Assembly (NCBI GenBank): GCA_910578255.1
Contig: CAJTQM010000028.1
Location: 8,046-19,808 of the forward strand
Reading direction: 5' to 3'
Length of the DNA stretch: 11,763 nucleotides
DNA from: an uncultured Oscillospiraceae bacterium
GTDB taxonomy: Bacteria > Bacillota > Clostridia > Oscillospirales > Ruminococcaceae
The notes beneath the pieces are model-generated. The model did no database searches, was not told where the DNA came from, and worked only from the letters and a program-made list of their open reading frames with translations. A program made the position numbers and the translations under genes. Below are positions 5,796 to 11,763 of this stretch, piece after piece. Positions within the stretch are counted from its first letter, which is position 1, and each line of letters begins with the position of its first letter.

Positions 5796-7793
5796 CTATC
5801 CCAAAAAAGCTTCGCCCTTTAACAGCGCCAGCAGCCCGCCCTCGTCTATAACAGGGACGCCCAGCTTCTGCGCCTTGGTAAGCTTACTGCCCGCTTCCTC
5901 CCCCGCCACCACATAGCTGGTTTTCTTGGAAACGGAGGAAGAGACCTTTCCACCCTGCTCTTCGATCATCGCGCCTGCCTCGGCGCGGGTCAGATTGGGC
6001 AGCGTGCCGGTCAGGACAAAGGTCCTTCCCGCCAGCCGGTCCCCCACCGGCAGGGACAAAGAAAGGGTATTCACACCGGCTTTTTTGAGCCGATCTACCA
6101 GATCTCGAGTGGCGACCAGAGAAAAATATTCCGCCACCGCCTGCGCCATAATGCCGCCAAAGCCGTCGATACTTGCGATTTCCTCCTCGGTCGCGGCAAA
6201 CAGTTTTTCAATATCCAGAAAACGGACGGATAAAAGCTTTGCCGCTTTCTGCCCGATTCCGCGGATTCCCAAAGCAAACAGCAGCCGGGACAGGTCGTTT
6301 CCCTTGGATTTCTCGATGGCGGACAACAGATTGGACCCGCTTTTCTCCGCCAGCCGCTCCAAATCGGAAAGCTCCTCCAGCGTTAGATCGTACAAATCCG
6401 CCGGGGATTTGACAAGCCCTGCCGACACCAGATTTTCCACAATCGAAGGGCCCAGACCGTCGATATCCATCGCGTCCCGAGAGGCAAAGTGAACCAGATT
6501 GCGCAAAATCTGCGCCGGACAGTCGCTGTTTTGGCAGCGCTTAGCCGCCTGATCCCCCTCGAAAAATACCGGAGAACCGCAGGCGGGGCAAACATCCGGG
6601 ATTTGGTACACCGGCCTTTGTGGATCATGGTCTTGCACGCCGATCACCTCTGGAATGATGTCGCCGGCCTTTCGAACCAAAATCGTATCACCCACCGCGA
6701 TCTTCTTTTCGTCAATAAACGCCTGGTTGTGCAGTACGGCGCGGCTGACGGTAGTCCCCGCCAGCGTAATCGGCTCGAATACCGCCGTCGGCGTTAAAAC
6801 GCCGGTACGGCCCACATTGATCTGAATATCCAACAGCACCGTCGGTTTTTCCTCCGGCGGATATTTATAAGCAATCGCCCATTTGGGATATTTGGCGGTG
6901 CTCCCCAGCCGTTCTCGCTGTTCAAAGCTGTCCACCTTTATGACCGCTCCGTCGATGCCGAAAGAATACTGCTCCCGATTCTCCCCGATTCTGTGAATTT
7001 CCTCCACAACCGCCTCCATCGAGTCAAAAGACCGATAGGAGGGGGATACTGGAAAGCCCTGATGGCAAAGATAATCCAGCGCCTGCTTATGTCCTGATAG
7101 GGTTTTGCCCTCAATTCTTTGGATGTTAAACACAAAAATATCCAAATTCCGTTGGGCGGCAATCGCCGGGTCCTTTTGCCGCAAGGAGCCCGCCGCCGCA
7201 TTCCGGGGATTTTTAAATGGCTTCTCCTCCCGGATCTCCTGCTCCTCGGTCAGCTTTTGAAAGCTTTCCTGGGACATATAGACCTCCCCGCGCACCTCTA
7301 AAAACGGGACCGGCTCCTTCAGCCGCTTGGGGATGCTTTCGATGGTTTTTAAGTTCAGGGTAACGTCCTCGCCTACAAAACCGTCGCCTCTGGTAGACCC
7401 CCGGACAAAAAGTCCGTCCCGGTATTCCAGCGAAACGGATAGACCGTCAATTTTCGGCTCTACCACATAAACCGGATTTTCTATCTGCTCTTTCACCCGC
7501 TCGTGAAAGGCAAAAACCTCCTCGCTGGAAAAAACGTCCTGCAAGCTGCCCATCTGCACCTTGTGTTCTACCGGATCGAAGGTGTTTTTCACCTGGCCCG
7601 CAACCCGCTTGGTCGGGGAATCCTCGTGGGCAAACTGGGGATACGCCTCTTCTAAAGAAATCAACTCATGCAAAAGGAGGTCGTATTCGTAATCTTCAAT
7701 TTCCGGCTCGTCCTGATCGTAATACCGTTTACTATGATATAAAACTGTCTTGGTCAGGCGGTCGATTTTTTCCCGCGCCTGTTTTTCATCCAT
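5796..7793 (-). CDS. ligA: NAD+-dependent DNA ligase
   Basis: LigA seals nicks in duplex DNA during replication and repair, using NAD+ to adenylate its lysine. The 665-residue length is typical. Domains in order are: Ia/NAD-binding (residues 1-70, with YYDQDEPEIEDYEYD); nucleotidyltransferase with the nucleophile K114 in EPKIDG and the downstream RGDGFVGEDVT and KNPRNAAAGSLRQ motifs; OB fold (about 315-400, LDIQINVGRTGVLTPTA); zinc finger with C402, C405, C420 and C425; helix-hairpin-helix repeats (about 430-580, including DIDGLG and GIRGIGQKAA); and a C-terminal BRCT domain (about 585-665). All catalytic elements are present. A GGAG/GGGGG-rich ribosome binding site precedes the ATG. It leads the ligA-gatC-gatA-gatB unit from a strong extended -10 promoter. 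Confidence 0.98.
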   Translation of the reverse strand: MDEKQAREKIDRLTKTVLYHSKRYYDQDEPEIEDYEYDLLLHELISLEEAYPQFAHEDSPTKRVAGQVKNTFDPVEHKVQMGSLQDVFSSEEVFAFHERVKEQIENPVYVVEPKIDGLSVSLEYRDGLFVRGSTRGDGFVGEDVTLNLKTIESIPKRLKEPVPFLEVRGEVYMSQESFQKLTEEQEIREEKPFKNPRNAAAGSLRQKDPAIAAQRNLDIFVFNIQRIEGKTLSGHKQALDYLCHQGFPVSPSYRSFDSMEAVVEEIHRIGENREQYSFGIDGAVIKVDSFEQRERLGSTAKYPKWAIAYKYPPEEKPTVLLDIQINVGRTGVLTPTAVFEPITLAGTTVSRAVLHNQAFIDEKKIAVGDTILVRKAGDIIPEVIGVQDHDPQRPVYQIPDVCPACGSPVFFEGDQAAKRCQNSDCPAQILRNLVHFASRDAMDIDGLGPSIVENLVSAGLVKSPADLYDLTLEELSDLERLAEKSGSNLLSAIEKSKGNDLSRLLFALGIRGIGQKAAKLLSVRFLDIEKLFAATEEEIASIDGFGGIMAQAVAEYFSLVATRDLVDRLKKAGVNTLSLSLPVGDRLAGRTFVLTGTLPNLTRAEAGAMIEEQGGKVSSSVSKKTSYVVAGEEAGSKLTKAQKLGVPVIDEGGLLALLKGEAFLG

Positions 7794-7898
7794 ACTAGGC
7801 CCCCTCTCCTATGAAAGGTCATAAAGCCGTAAGCCGCCCTTAGCTAAATACAGCCGAAATGGCAGCTTTTTAAAAACCACTTTGTTTGATCCTTACAT

Positions 7899-7926
7899 AT
7901 TATAGCATATTTTTCTCCATTTCCAA
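7899..7926 (-). promoter_or_regulatory. SigA-type promoter for ligA-gatCAB
   Basis: Read on the minus strand: TTGGAA (7921-7926), a 16-base spacer, then a perfect TATAAT (7899-7904) with TG at the extended position (TGCTATAAT). The start would be near 7891, leaving a leader of about 100 bases before the ligA ATG. I saw no recognisable riboswitch or attenuator in that leader, only short stem possibilities. Confidence 0.82.
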
Positions 7927-7979
7927 GGTGTCTACACAATATTTTGCTCAACTGCAAAAAAGCAGCCGCAAAAATCTGT

Positions 7980-8010
7980 AAAAAAAGAGGATCTCCTTGG
8001 GGAAATCCTC
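7980..8010 (-). terminator. Intrinsic terminator after the carrier-protein gene
   Basis: On the minus strand, GAGGAT and the inner GGA pair with TCC and ATCCTC around a four-base loop, with one internal mismatch, followed by T7. It lies just after the carrier-protein stop and separates this operon from the ligA promoter. Confidence 0.88.
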
Positions 8011-8020
8011 TGTAAGGCCT

Positions 8021-8269
8021 TTAGATAAACACATCTTTTTCCGCCAGCTTTTCCTCCAAAAGCTTTGTGATGGACCGAACGTTTTTCCAACGCTCGGTTG
8101 GCACCTGGGTCGGCTGAATCTCCACATGCCAGCGGACAGAAATTTCTTCCAGCAGCGTGATAAACGCCAGCGAATCCAAAATGCCCGTGTCCCACAACTC
8201 CTGCTCGGGGGAAACATCCTCTGCGTTATTTCCGATTGTTTGGATCAGCTTTAAAAGTTCCTTTTCCAT
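8021..8269 (-). CDS. Acyl/D-alanyl carrier protein, DltC-like
   Basis: This is a small acidic carrier protein of 82 residues from the ATG. The 4'-phosphopantetheine attachment serine is in GILDSLAFITLLEEI (S33 from this start). The tail TERWKNVRSITKLLEEKL resembles the DltC C-terminal helix, which has a W-x-x-x-x-x-I pattern, better than that of fatty-acid ACPs. It would accept an activated amino acid, probably D-alanine, from the adjacent DltA-like ligase as a thioester. A TTG at 8275 could extend it by two codons, but an AGGAGA abuts that TTG and lies seven bases before this ATG, so the ATG is chosen. The gene overlaps the 3' end of the ligase gene by 44 bases and is followed by a terminator. 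No dltB or dltD follows. The partner assignment is strong; the final acceptor is unknown. Confidence 0.88.
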   Translation of the reverse strand: MEKELLKLIQTIGNNAEDVSPEQELWDTGILDSLAFITLLEEISVRWHVEIQPTQVPTERWKNVRSITKLLEEKLAEKDVFI

Positions 8270-9740
8270 TCGCAATCTCCTTTAGCTTTTTTCGGTCGCA
8301 TTTTCCGTTTTCGTTAAGCGGGAATACCTGTACAATCCGGATCACCGGGCACATATACGCCGGAAGCCGCTGCGCCAAAAGCGCTTGCAGCTGCTGTCTG
8401 GTCAGGTCTTGCCCATCGCCCAGCCGAACAAACGCTGCCAGCCGTACCGTCCGGCCTTCTTGGTCCTGGCAGCTGACCACCGCCGCCTCATCCACGCCGG
8501 GCAGCGCCAAAAGGTTCTTTTCCACATCCTGCAATTCCACCCGATAACCGCGGATTTTCACCTGACTGTCCAGCCGGCCTTTGCAGTATAAAACGCCGTT
8601 TTCCATCCAGCCCAGATCCCCGGTACAGTAGGACCTTTTCCCGTCTCGCATACCAAAGGAGGTTGCGTGGGGCTTTGTCCCTACATACCCCGCCGCAACA
8701 CTGTCGCCCACAAGGACGATTTCTCCCTCTTCCCCTTCTTTTGCCAGCCTTCCTTCGTTTTCTATCCGAATCTCCATGCCCGGTTTGGGATTTCCCACCG
8801 GCAGAAGAGCGGCGGCCGCTTCTTTTTCCCCAATCTTTGCCGCCGTTACCGCAACGGTGCATTCTGTCGGCCCATAGGCGTTGAGGATCCGCAGGCCCGA
8901 AAAGCGCTCCAAAAGTGTCTGCGCCGTTTTGGGAAGCAGCGTTTCCCCGCAAAAAAACAGCGTTTTAAGCTTGGGGAAGCGCTGGGCGCAAAAGCTTTGA
9001 TCTGCTAGTAAAAGCGACGCGAAAGAAGGGGTCAGCACCATCAGTTCCCCTTCGCTTTTTTCCAACTGGGAAAAAAGCGAAGGATAATCTCTTTGGGTCC
9101 GTCGGCTTAGGATATATTCCTGCGCGCCCCATGATAAGGCCGGCCAAAAATCCGCCACCGACAAATCAAAAGAAAACGCTGCCTGATTGACCACAACCGC
9201 CGGCTTTTGGGGGAACATCGCCCACATCCAGTTGGCAAAGGAATCGAGGTTTTCGCAGGTTACCATCACGCCCTTTGGCGTTCCGGTGCTTCCGGAGGTA
9301 TAAATGATATAAAAAAACTCGTCCTTTTTTCTCGCAGGATAAGGCAGAGGGACCGTTTTTTTGCCCCGACAGATTTCATCCAGCACCTCTGGGGAAAGCA
9401 CGGGAATTTTTTCCTCCGGCAACGGTTCTGCCGCCAGCAGCGCCTGCGGACGTGCGGAGTCCAAAATCGCCCGCAGTCTCTCTTTCGGGGTAAAACTGTC
9501 AACCGGGACAAAGGGAAATCCGCCAAAGGCGCAGGCCAAAAAGGCCGCGGCCATCACCGGCTGCTTGTGCCCGTAAACCAAAACCGGCACTCCCGGCACA
9601 AACCGCTTTTGCAGATAACCGCAAAGCCGTCCGGCCCACTCCCCCAAGTCCCGATAACTCAGCCGCTGCGTTTCACAGCAATAGGCTGGCGCGTCCCCTT
9701 TTTCCCGCAGATTCTTCCAAATTCTTTCCAACAAAATCAT
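8226..9740 (-). CDS. DltA-like amino-acid (D-alanine) : carrier-protein ligase
   Basis: This is a 504-residue AMP-forming adenylation enzyme. It activates an amino acid with ATP and loads it onto a carrier-protein phosphopantetheine. Visible motifs are: the P-loop TSGSTGTPKG (148-157); NQAAFSFDLSVADF (185-198), close to the DltA NQAPFSFDLSVMD; LFFCGETLLP (261-270), whose C264 aligns with the B. subtilis DltA C268 linked to D-Ala selection; YGPTE (289-293); CTGDLG (372-377); GRLDSQVKIRGYRVEL (388-403); and the C-terminal catalytic K480 in NENGKCDRKKL. Length matches DltA (about 503), with a few extra terminal residues running into the carrier gene. Its ATG overlaps the VanW stop as ATGA. D-Ala is the best-supported substrate; another small amino acid is possible. 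Confidence 0.9.
   Translation of the reverse strand: MILLERIWKNLREKGDAPAYCCETQRLSYRDLGEWAGRLCGYLQKRFVPGVPVLVYGHKQPVMAAAFLACAFGGFPFVPVDSFTPKERLRAILDSARPQALLAAEPLPEEKIPVLSPEVLDEICRGKKTVPLPYPARKKDEFFYIIYTSGSTGTPKGVMVTCENLDSFANWMWAMFPQKPAVVVNQAAFSFDLSVADFWPALSWGAQEYILSRRTQRDYPSLFSQLEKSEGELMVLTPSFASLLLADQSFCAQRFPKLKTLFFCGETLLPKTAQTLLERFSGLRILNAYGPTECTVAVTAAKIGEKEAAAALLPVGNPKPGMEIRIENEGRLAKEGEEGEIVLVGDSVAAGYVGTKPHATSFGMRDGKRSYCTGDLGWMENGVLYCKGRLDSQVKIRGYRVELQDVEKNLLALPGVDEAAVVSCQDQEGRTVRLAAFVRLGDGQDLTRQQLQALLAQRLPAYMCPVIRIVQVFPLNENGKCDRKKLKEIANGKGTFKADPNNRK
8276..8283 (-). promoter_or_regulatory. Ribosome binding site deciding the carrier-protein start
   Basis: AAAGGAGA on the minus strand lies inside the ligase coding region. 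GGAG sits seven bases before the ATG at 8269 but would nearly touch the alternative TTG at 8275. This supports the ATG as the true start and shows that the carrier gene is initiated from within the ligase gene. Confidence 0.8.
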
Positions 9741-10564
9741 ATTCTCAGTTCCTTTTGCGGAATCAAATCCGGGTCGAACATCACCTTCGAATGATTTTTT
9801 AAAATGAGGTTTTTGTGAATTTCATTTCCGTTTGGGTCAGACACAATCTGATAAACCCGACTGTTGCGGTAATAGCCGTCTTTTTCCTTCGTGTAGTGAT
9901 GGTCCTCTTCCTTCAGCCTGTACCGCTCGGTCAGCGGCTTTGCAGAACGAATTTCGCCCATCAGCATCCCGTCTTTTATAAAGGCCCGCACCTGCACCGG
10001 ATAGGGTGTTGTATTTTGAAAACGATAATCGCAGTTTTTGTATACGATAGAGGTTCCGGTGCCAAAAGGGACCCGCCGTCCCGCATCCGGAAACAGCGCG
10101 TCGCTGTGGTGATGCAGTTCTGTTACCTTCATCGGCGTGTGTAAAACCATGTAATGGACTAGGTTGGCCAATTGGCACAAGCCGCCGGCTACCCCTCTTC
10201 CCGGACGGCCGCCGGAAATCACCATCCCATCCAGATACCCCTTTTTCCGGGTTGGACGGCCGACCAGCGACCAAAAGGAAAAGGTATCGCCGGGCTCTAA
10301 AACAACGCCGTCGATCTTTGCCGCCGCAATCCGAAGATTCTGCACCTTGTTCTGCTGCAACTGCATATCCACCCCTAAAAGCGGCCGCAACATCATGGAC
10401 ATATGGCTTTTCCAGATGTAAGGCAAGGGCGTTTCGGACCGTTCTTTGGCAAACCGGTTATGCTGAAGCCGATCCTTGCAGGTACGCTTTAGGTTTTCCT
10501 TGCAAAGGGAAATTTCATAACATATCGGTCCGTATTCGCAAAACAACTTTCTTCGTTTCTCCAC
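9737..10564 (-). CDS. VanW-family protein
   Basis: This 275-residue protein is the same size class as VanW of the VanB-type vancomycin-resistance cluster. The VanW domain is clear: NLRIAAAKIDGVVLEPGDTF (76-95), FWSLVGRPTRKKGYLDGMVI (97-116), AGGLCQLANLVHYMVLHTP (126-144), ELHHHSDALFPDAGRRVPFG (149-168) and a final strand YPVQVRAFI. No signal peptide, membrane segment or G5 domain is seen, so it is probably cytoplasmic or peripheral. The N-terminus has four spaced cysteines (C9, C15, C21, C29). VanW function is unestablished. The GTG start is forced because an in-frame TAG immediately precedes it; GGAG lies ten bases upstream. It is first in an operon and overlaps the DltA-like gene by four bases (ATGA), which ties it to amino-acid activation. 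No vanA/B/H/X-type resistance genes are nearby, so resistance should not be assumed. Confidence 0.9.
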   Translation of the reverse strand: MEKRRKLFCEYGPICYEISLCKENLKRTCKDRLQHNRFAKERSETPLPYIWKSHMSMMLRPLLGVDMQLQQNKVQNLRIAAAKIDGVVLEPGDTFSFWSLVGRPTRKKGYLDGMVISGGRPGRGVAGGLCQLANLVHYMVLHTPMKVTELHHHSDALFPDAGRRVPFGTGTSIVYKNCDYRFQNTTPYPVQVRAFIKDGMLMGEIRSAKPLTERYRLKEEDHHYTKEKDGYYRNSRVYQIVSDPNGNEIHKNLILKNHSKVMFDPDLIPQKELRI

Positions 10565-10597
10565 CTATATCCATCTCCATTGCGTGATCGCCGTCAA
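10565..10597 (-). other. Possible 10-codon leader ORF abutting vanW
   Basis: A TTG-initiated frame encoding about ten residues ends at a TAG directly followed by the vanW GTG (TAGGTG). AGGAG lies three bases before the TTG, closer than ideal. If translated, it would couple initiation to the VanW gene. The short spacer, weak start codon and tiny size make chance likely. Confidence 0.2.
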
Positions 10598-10619
10598 TTT
10601 CTCCTACATATGTCGATAG

Positions 10620-10637
10620 AAATCATTATAATGATTT
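10620..10637. repeat. 18-bp perfect palindrome over the vanW-operon -10 box
   Basis: AAATCATTATAATGATTT is identical to its reverse complement and contains the TATAAT of the operon promoter at its centre. Its A+T-rich half-sites loosely recall Fur/PerR-type boxes (TTATAAT or TGATAAT), but the match is not diagnostic. A repressor bound here would directly block RNA polymerase. Confidence 0.75.
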
Positions 10638-10652
10638 TTCCCCTCTTGTCAA
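10625..10652 (-). promoter_or_regulatory. SigA-type promoter for vanW-dltA-like-carrier operon
   Basis: Read on the minus strand: a perfect TTGACA (10647-10652), a 16-base spacer, then a perfect TATAAT (10625-10630). The TGA inside TTGACA is the stop codon of the upstream yunB gene. The start would be near 10618, giving a leader of about 55 bases. Two consensus hexamers suggest a strong promoter that may need repression. Confidence 0.85.
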
Positions 10653-11308
10653 GCCAGCGCTGCCGCCGCTCCAATTCCAACACTTCCAAAAAACTCCGGC
10701 ACCTCTCCGACAATAACCGTCTGACAAAGATCCATGTTTGTTGTTACCTGTGTTTTCATGCTAAAGCCTGGAATAATGGCGGAAACCTCCAAATCAATCT
10801 GCAAATAAATCCGGTGCAGCGTTTGATTCACCCCCGCCTGGGAAAATTCGTGGTAGAGATTGGTTATTACCACACCCTCCGGCGCCAGCCTAAAACGGAT
10901 CATCGGCCCCCGCCCCGCCAGAATTTTCAGTCCTGTTAAGGAACCGAGAGGAACGCTAAGCGGCTGTGAGGACAGTTCCTGAAGCCGTTGACCGGTTCGC
11001 TGGGTCACGGCGCTTTTAATTTTGTTCATAAGCACCGTGTCCGCCTGCAAAGCGGTGATCTTTCCCGTGCCGTCCCTCGTCAGCCGGATCATCTGATGAT
11101 AAGCAATCCCCATTCTGTCCAGTTCCTCCGAAATACTCTGGTTCACCGCCGCCGTCACCAGAATCCGCGCCTGATACGAAAGCCTTTCCGAGATGGTGGG
11201 GCCAATCCAGGAGGCGATTCGCCAAACGGCAAAAAGAGGGATCAAAAACGCTGCAAGAATTAGAACCATCTTTTTTTTCCTTTTTCTTCTTTTTGCCCGC
11301 ATCATCAT
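10649..11308 (-). CDS. yunB: Sporulation protein YunB
   Basis: The protein has 219 residues: a basic N-terminus (RAKRRKRKKK), one membrane anchor (about 14-34), then an extracytoplasmic part matching YunB. The recognised pattern is a helix at 50-66, the KI-x-x-LQADTVLMN-x-IKS region (83-99), SVPLGSLTGLKILAGRGP (118-135), EFSQAGVNQTLHRIYLQI (154-171) and TVIVGEVPEFF (197-207). In B. subtilis yunB is a SigE-controlled mother-cell gene needed for normal sporulation; its biochemical role is unknown. That makes this host, or its recent ancestor, a spore former. Three consecutive ATGs begin the frame. GGGAG is four, seven or ten bases before them, so the second (11305) may be the real start. A SigE-like promoter and a terminator lie upstream, so it is probably monocistronic. 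Confidence 0.92.
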   Translation of the reverse strand: MMMRAKRRKRKKKMVLILAAFLIPLFAVWRIASWIGPTISERLSYQARILVTAAVNQSISEELDRMGIAYHQMIRLTRDGTGKITALQADTVLMNKIKSAVTQRTGQRLQELSSQPLSVPLGSLTGLKILAGRGPMIRFRLAPEGVVITNLYHEFSQAGVNQTLHRIYLQIDLEVSAIIPGFSMKTQVTTNMDLCQTVIVGEVPEFFGSVGIGAAAALA

Positions 11309-11325
11309 CCCACTCCCTTTTTTTC

Positions 11326-11354
11326 AGTATATGAAGCATTTTCGCACCTGTGCC
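11326..11354 (-). promoter_or_regulatory. Possible SigE-type sporulation promoter for yunB
   Basis: Read on the minus strand: GGCACAGG (11347-11354), a 13-base spacer, then CATATACT (11326-11333). The second element matches the SigE -10 consensus CATACAnT except at one base, and the first is a weak match to the -35. The expected start leaves only a very short leader before the GGGAG. Spacing and gene identity fit, but the -35 is poor. Confidence 0.45.
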
Positions 11355-11390
11355 CTTCCTTCGGAAAAATCCCGGCAAAAAAGCTTGGAC

Positions 11391-11430
11391 ATTAAAAAAG
11401 GACCGCTTTGTAAAGCGGTCCTTTTTTAAT
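11391..11430. terminator. Bidirectional terminator, perfect 40-bp palindrome
   Basis: Two perfectly complementary 19-base arms (ATTA-A-tract-GGACCGCTTT and its complement) flank a GT centre. The A6/T6 tracts and GC core form a strong U-tailed hairpin on either strand. The isomerase stop codon (11426-11428) lies inside the right arm, so the transcript's own last codons help to form it. Confidence 0.93.
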
Positions 11431-11763
11431 CCAGCTGGTTGATCAAATAGCGCATATAGGTAGCGTAATGGGCGAACACAATGCCCGGCTCCTGCAAATC
11501 CGGACACCAGCGCTTAACCCATTCCAGGGAAATATAACCATCGTATCCCCCTTCGTATAAAAGCTTTAATGTGTCGAACACCGGTACGTCGCCGTATCCC
11601 ATCATCCGATACGCGACTTTGCCGTCCTGCATCACCGAATCCTTTACGTGCAGATAACAGATCCAGTCTTTCAGGTTGTCATAGGTCTGCTGGGGCGTTT
11701 CGTCATAAAAGCGGTATGGGTGATGGATATCCCACAAAACGCCAGCGCTGGGCGAATCAATCG
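11426..11763 (-). CDS. Sugar phosphate isomerase/epimerase-like TIM-barrel protein (5' truncated)
   Basis: The frame runs off the right edge; about 112 C-terminal residues are visible. A TTG at 11735-11737 is internal (GVLWDIHHPYR) and should not be taken as the start. Motifs match the xylose-isomerase-like TIM-barrel family: LWDIHHPYRF with the metal-binding Asp/His pair, WICYLHVKDS with the H-x-K-D strand, GYGDVPVFDTLKLLYEGGYDGYISLEW with the late G-x-G and the C-terminal metal-ligand Glu in SLEW. Members isomerise or epimerise sugars and inositol derivatives using a divalent metal; the substrate cannot be told here. The stop codon lies within the terminator palindrome. The next gene downstream, yunB, is separately controlled. 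Confidence 0.9.
   Translation of the reverse strand, partial: IDSPSAGVLWDIHHPYRFYDETPQQTYDNLKDWICYLHVKDSVMQDGKVAYRMMGYGDVPVFDTLKLLYEGGYDGYISLEWVKRWCPDLQEPGIVFAHYATYMRYLINQLD

Noticed and set aside
7794..7891. Riboswitch in the ligA leader
   Set aside because: The leader of about 100 bases contains only short, weak stems and none of the conserved cores I would recognise.
9207..9794. 195-residue + strand open frame
   Set aside because: It is antisense to the DltA-like ligase and VanW genes, with a basic, repetitive shadow-type composition.
9737..10564. Glycopeptide-resistance gene cluster
   Set aside because: Only a VanW-family protein is present. No ligase, dehydrogenase, dipeptidase or VanRS two-component genes are in the window, and VanW-family proteins are widespread outside resistance clusters.

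Overview
The window reads as chromosomal DNA of a low-to-mid-GC Gram-positive (Firmicutes), most likely a spore-forming member of the Clostridia. The signs are a YunB-type sporulation gene, GatCAB in the order gatC-gatA-gatB directly downstream of NAD-dependent ligA, a DtxR/MntR-type regulator, DltA/DltC-like and VanW-family proteins, strong AGGAGG ribosome binding sites and canonical TTGACA/TATAAT-type promoters. The family-level assignment is inference. I found no tRNA, rRNA, CRISPR array, transposase or phage gene.

Layout. Only the first gene, a truncated 3' end of an unrecognised protein at 1-519, lies on the + strand. It converges on a bidirectional terminator (538-570) with a long run of minus-strand genes. 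Read in the direction of minus-strand transcription, from the right edge leftward, these are: a truncated sugar-phosphate isomerase/epimerase-like gene ending inside a 40-bp palindromic terminator; yunB; a three-gene operon of a VanW-family protein, a DltA-like adenylating ligase and a DltC-like carrier protein; ligA-gatC-gatA-gatB; a TfoX-N-domain protein with a multi-pass membrane protein; and a DtxR/MntR-type regulator with a GNAT acetyltransferase.

How the genes work together. The ligA-gatCAB block is housekeeping: DNA nick sealing and conversion of misacylated Glu-tRNA(Gln) and/or Asp-tRNA(Asn) to the correct aminoacyl-tRNAs. The regulator-GNAT pair is one transcription unit with a recognisable promoter and a possible operator over the start site. 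The most interesting unit is vanW-dltA-dltC. It has its own canonical promoter, and an 18-bp perfect palindrome covers the -10 box. Ligase and carrier genes are fused tightly by a 44-bp overlap. The membrane genes dltB and dltD that normally use the charged carrier are absent from this unit, and a VanW-family protein sits in front instead. This may be a non-canonical amino-acid (probably D-Ala) activation module aimed at the cell envelope. That is a hypothesis, not a demonstrated function.

No stretch longer than 300 bases lacks a gene. The largest gap (7794-8020) holds the carrier-gene terminator and the ligA promoter.
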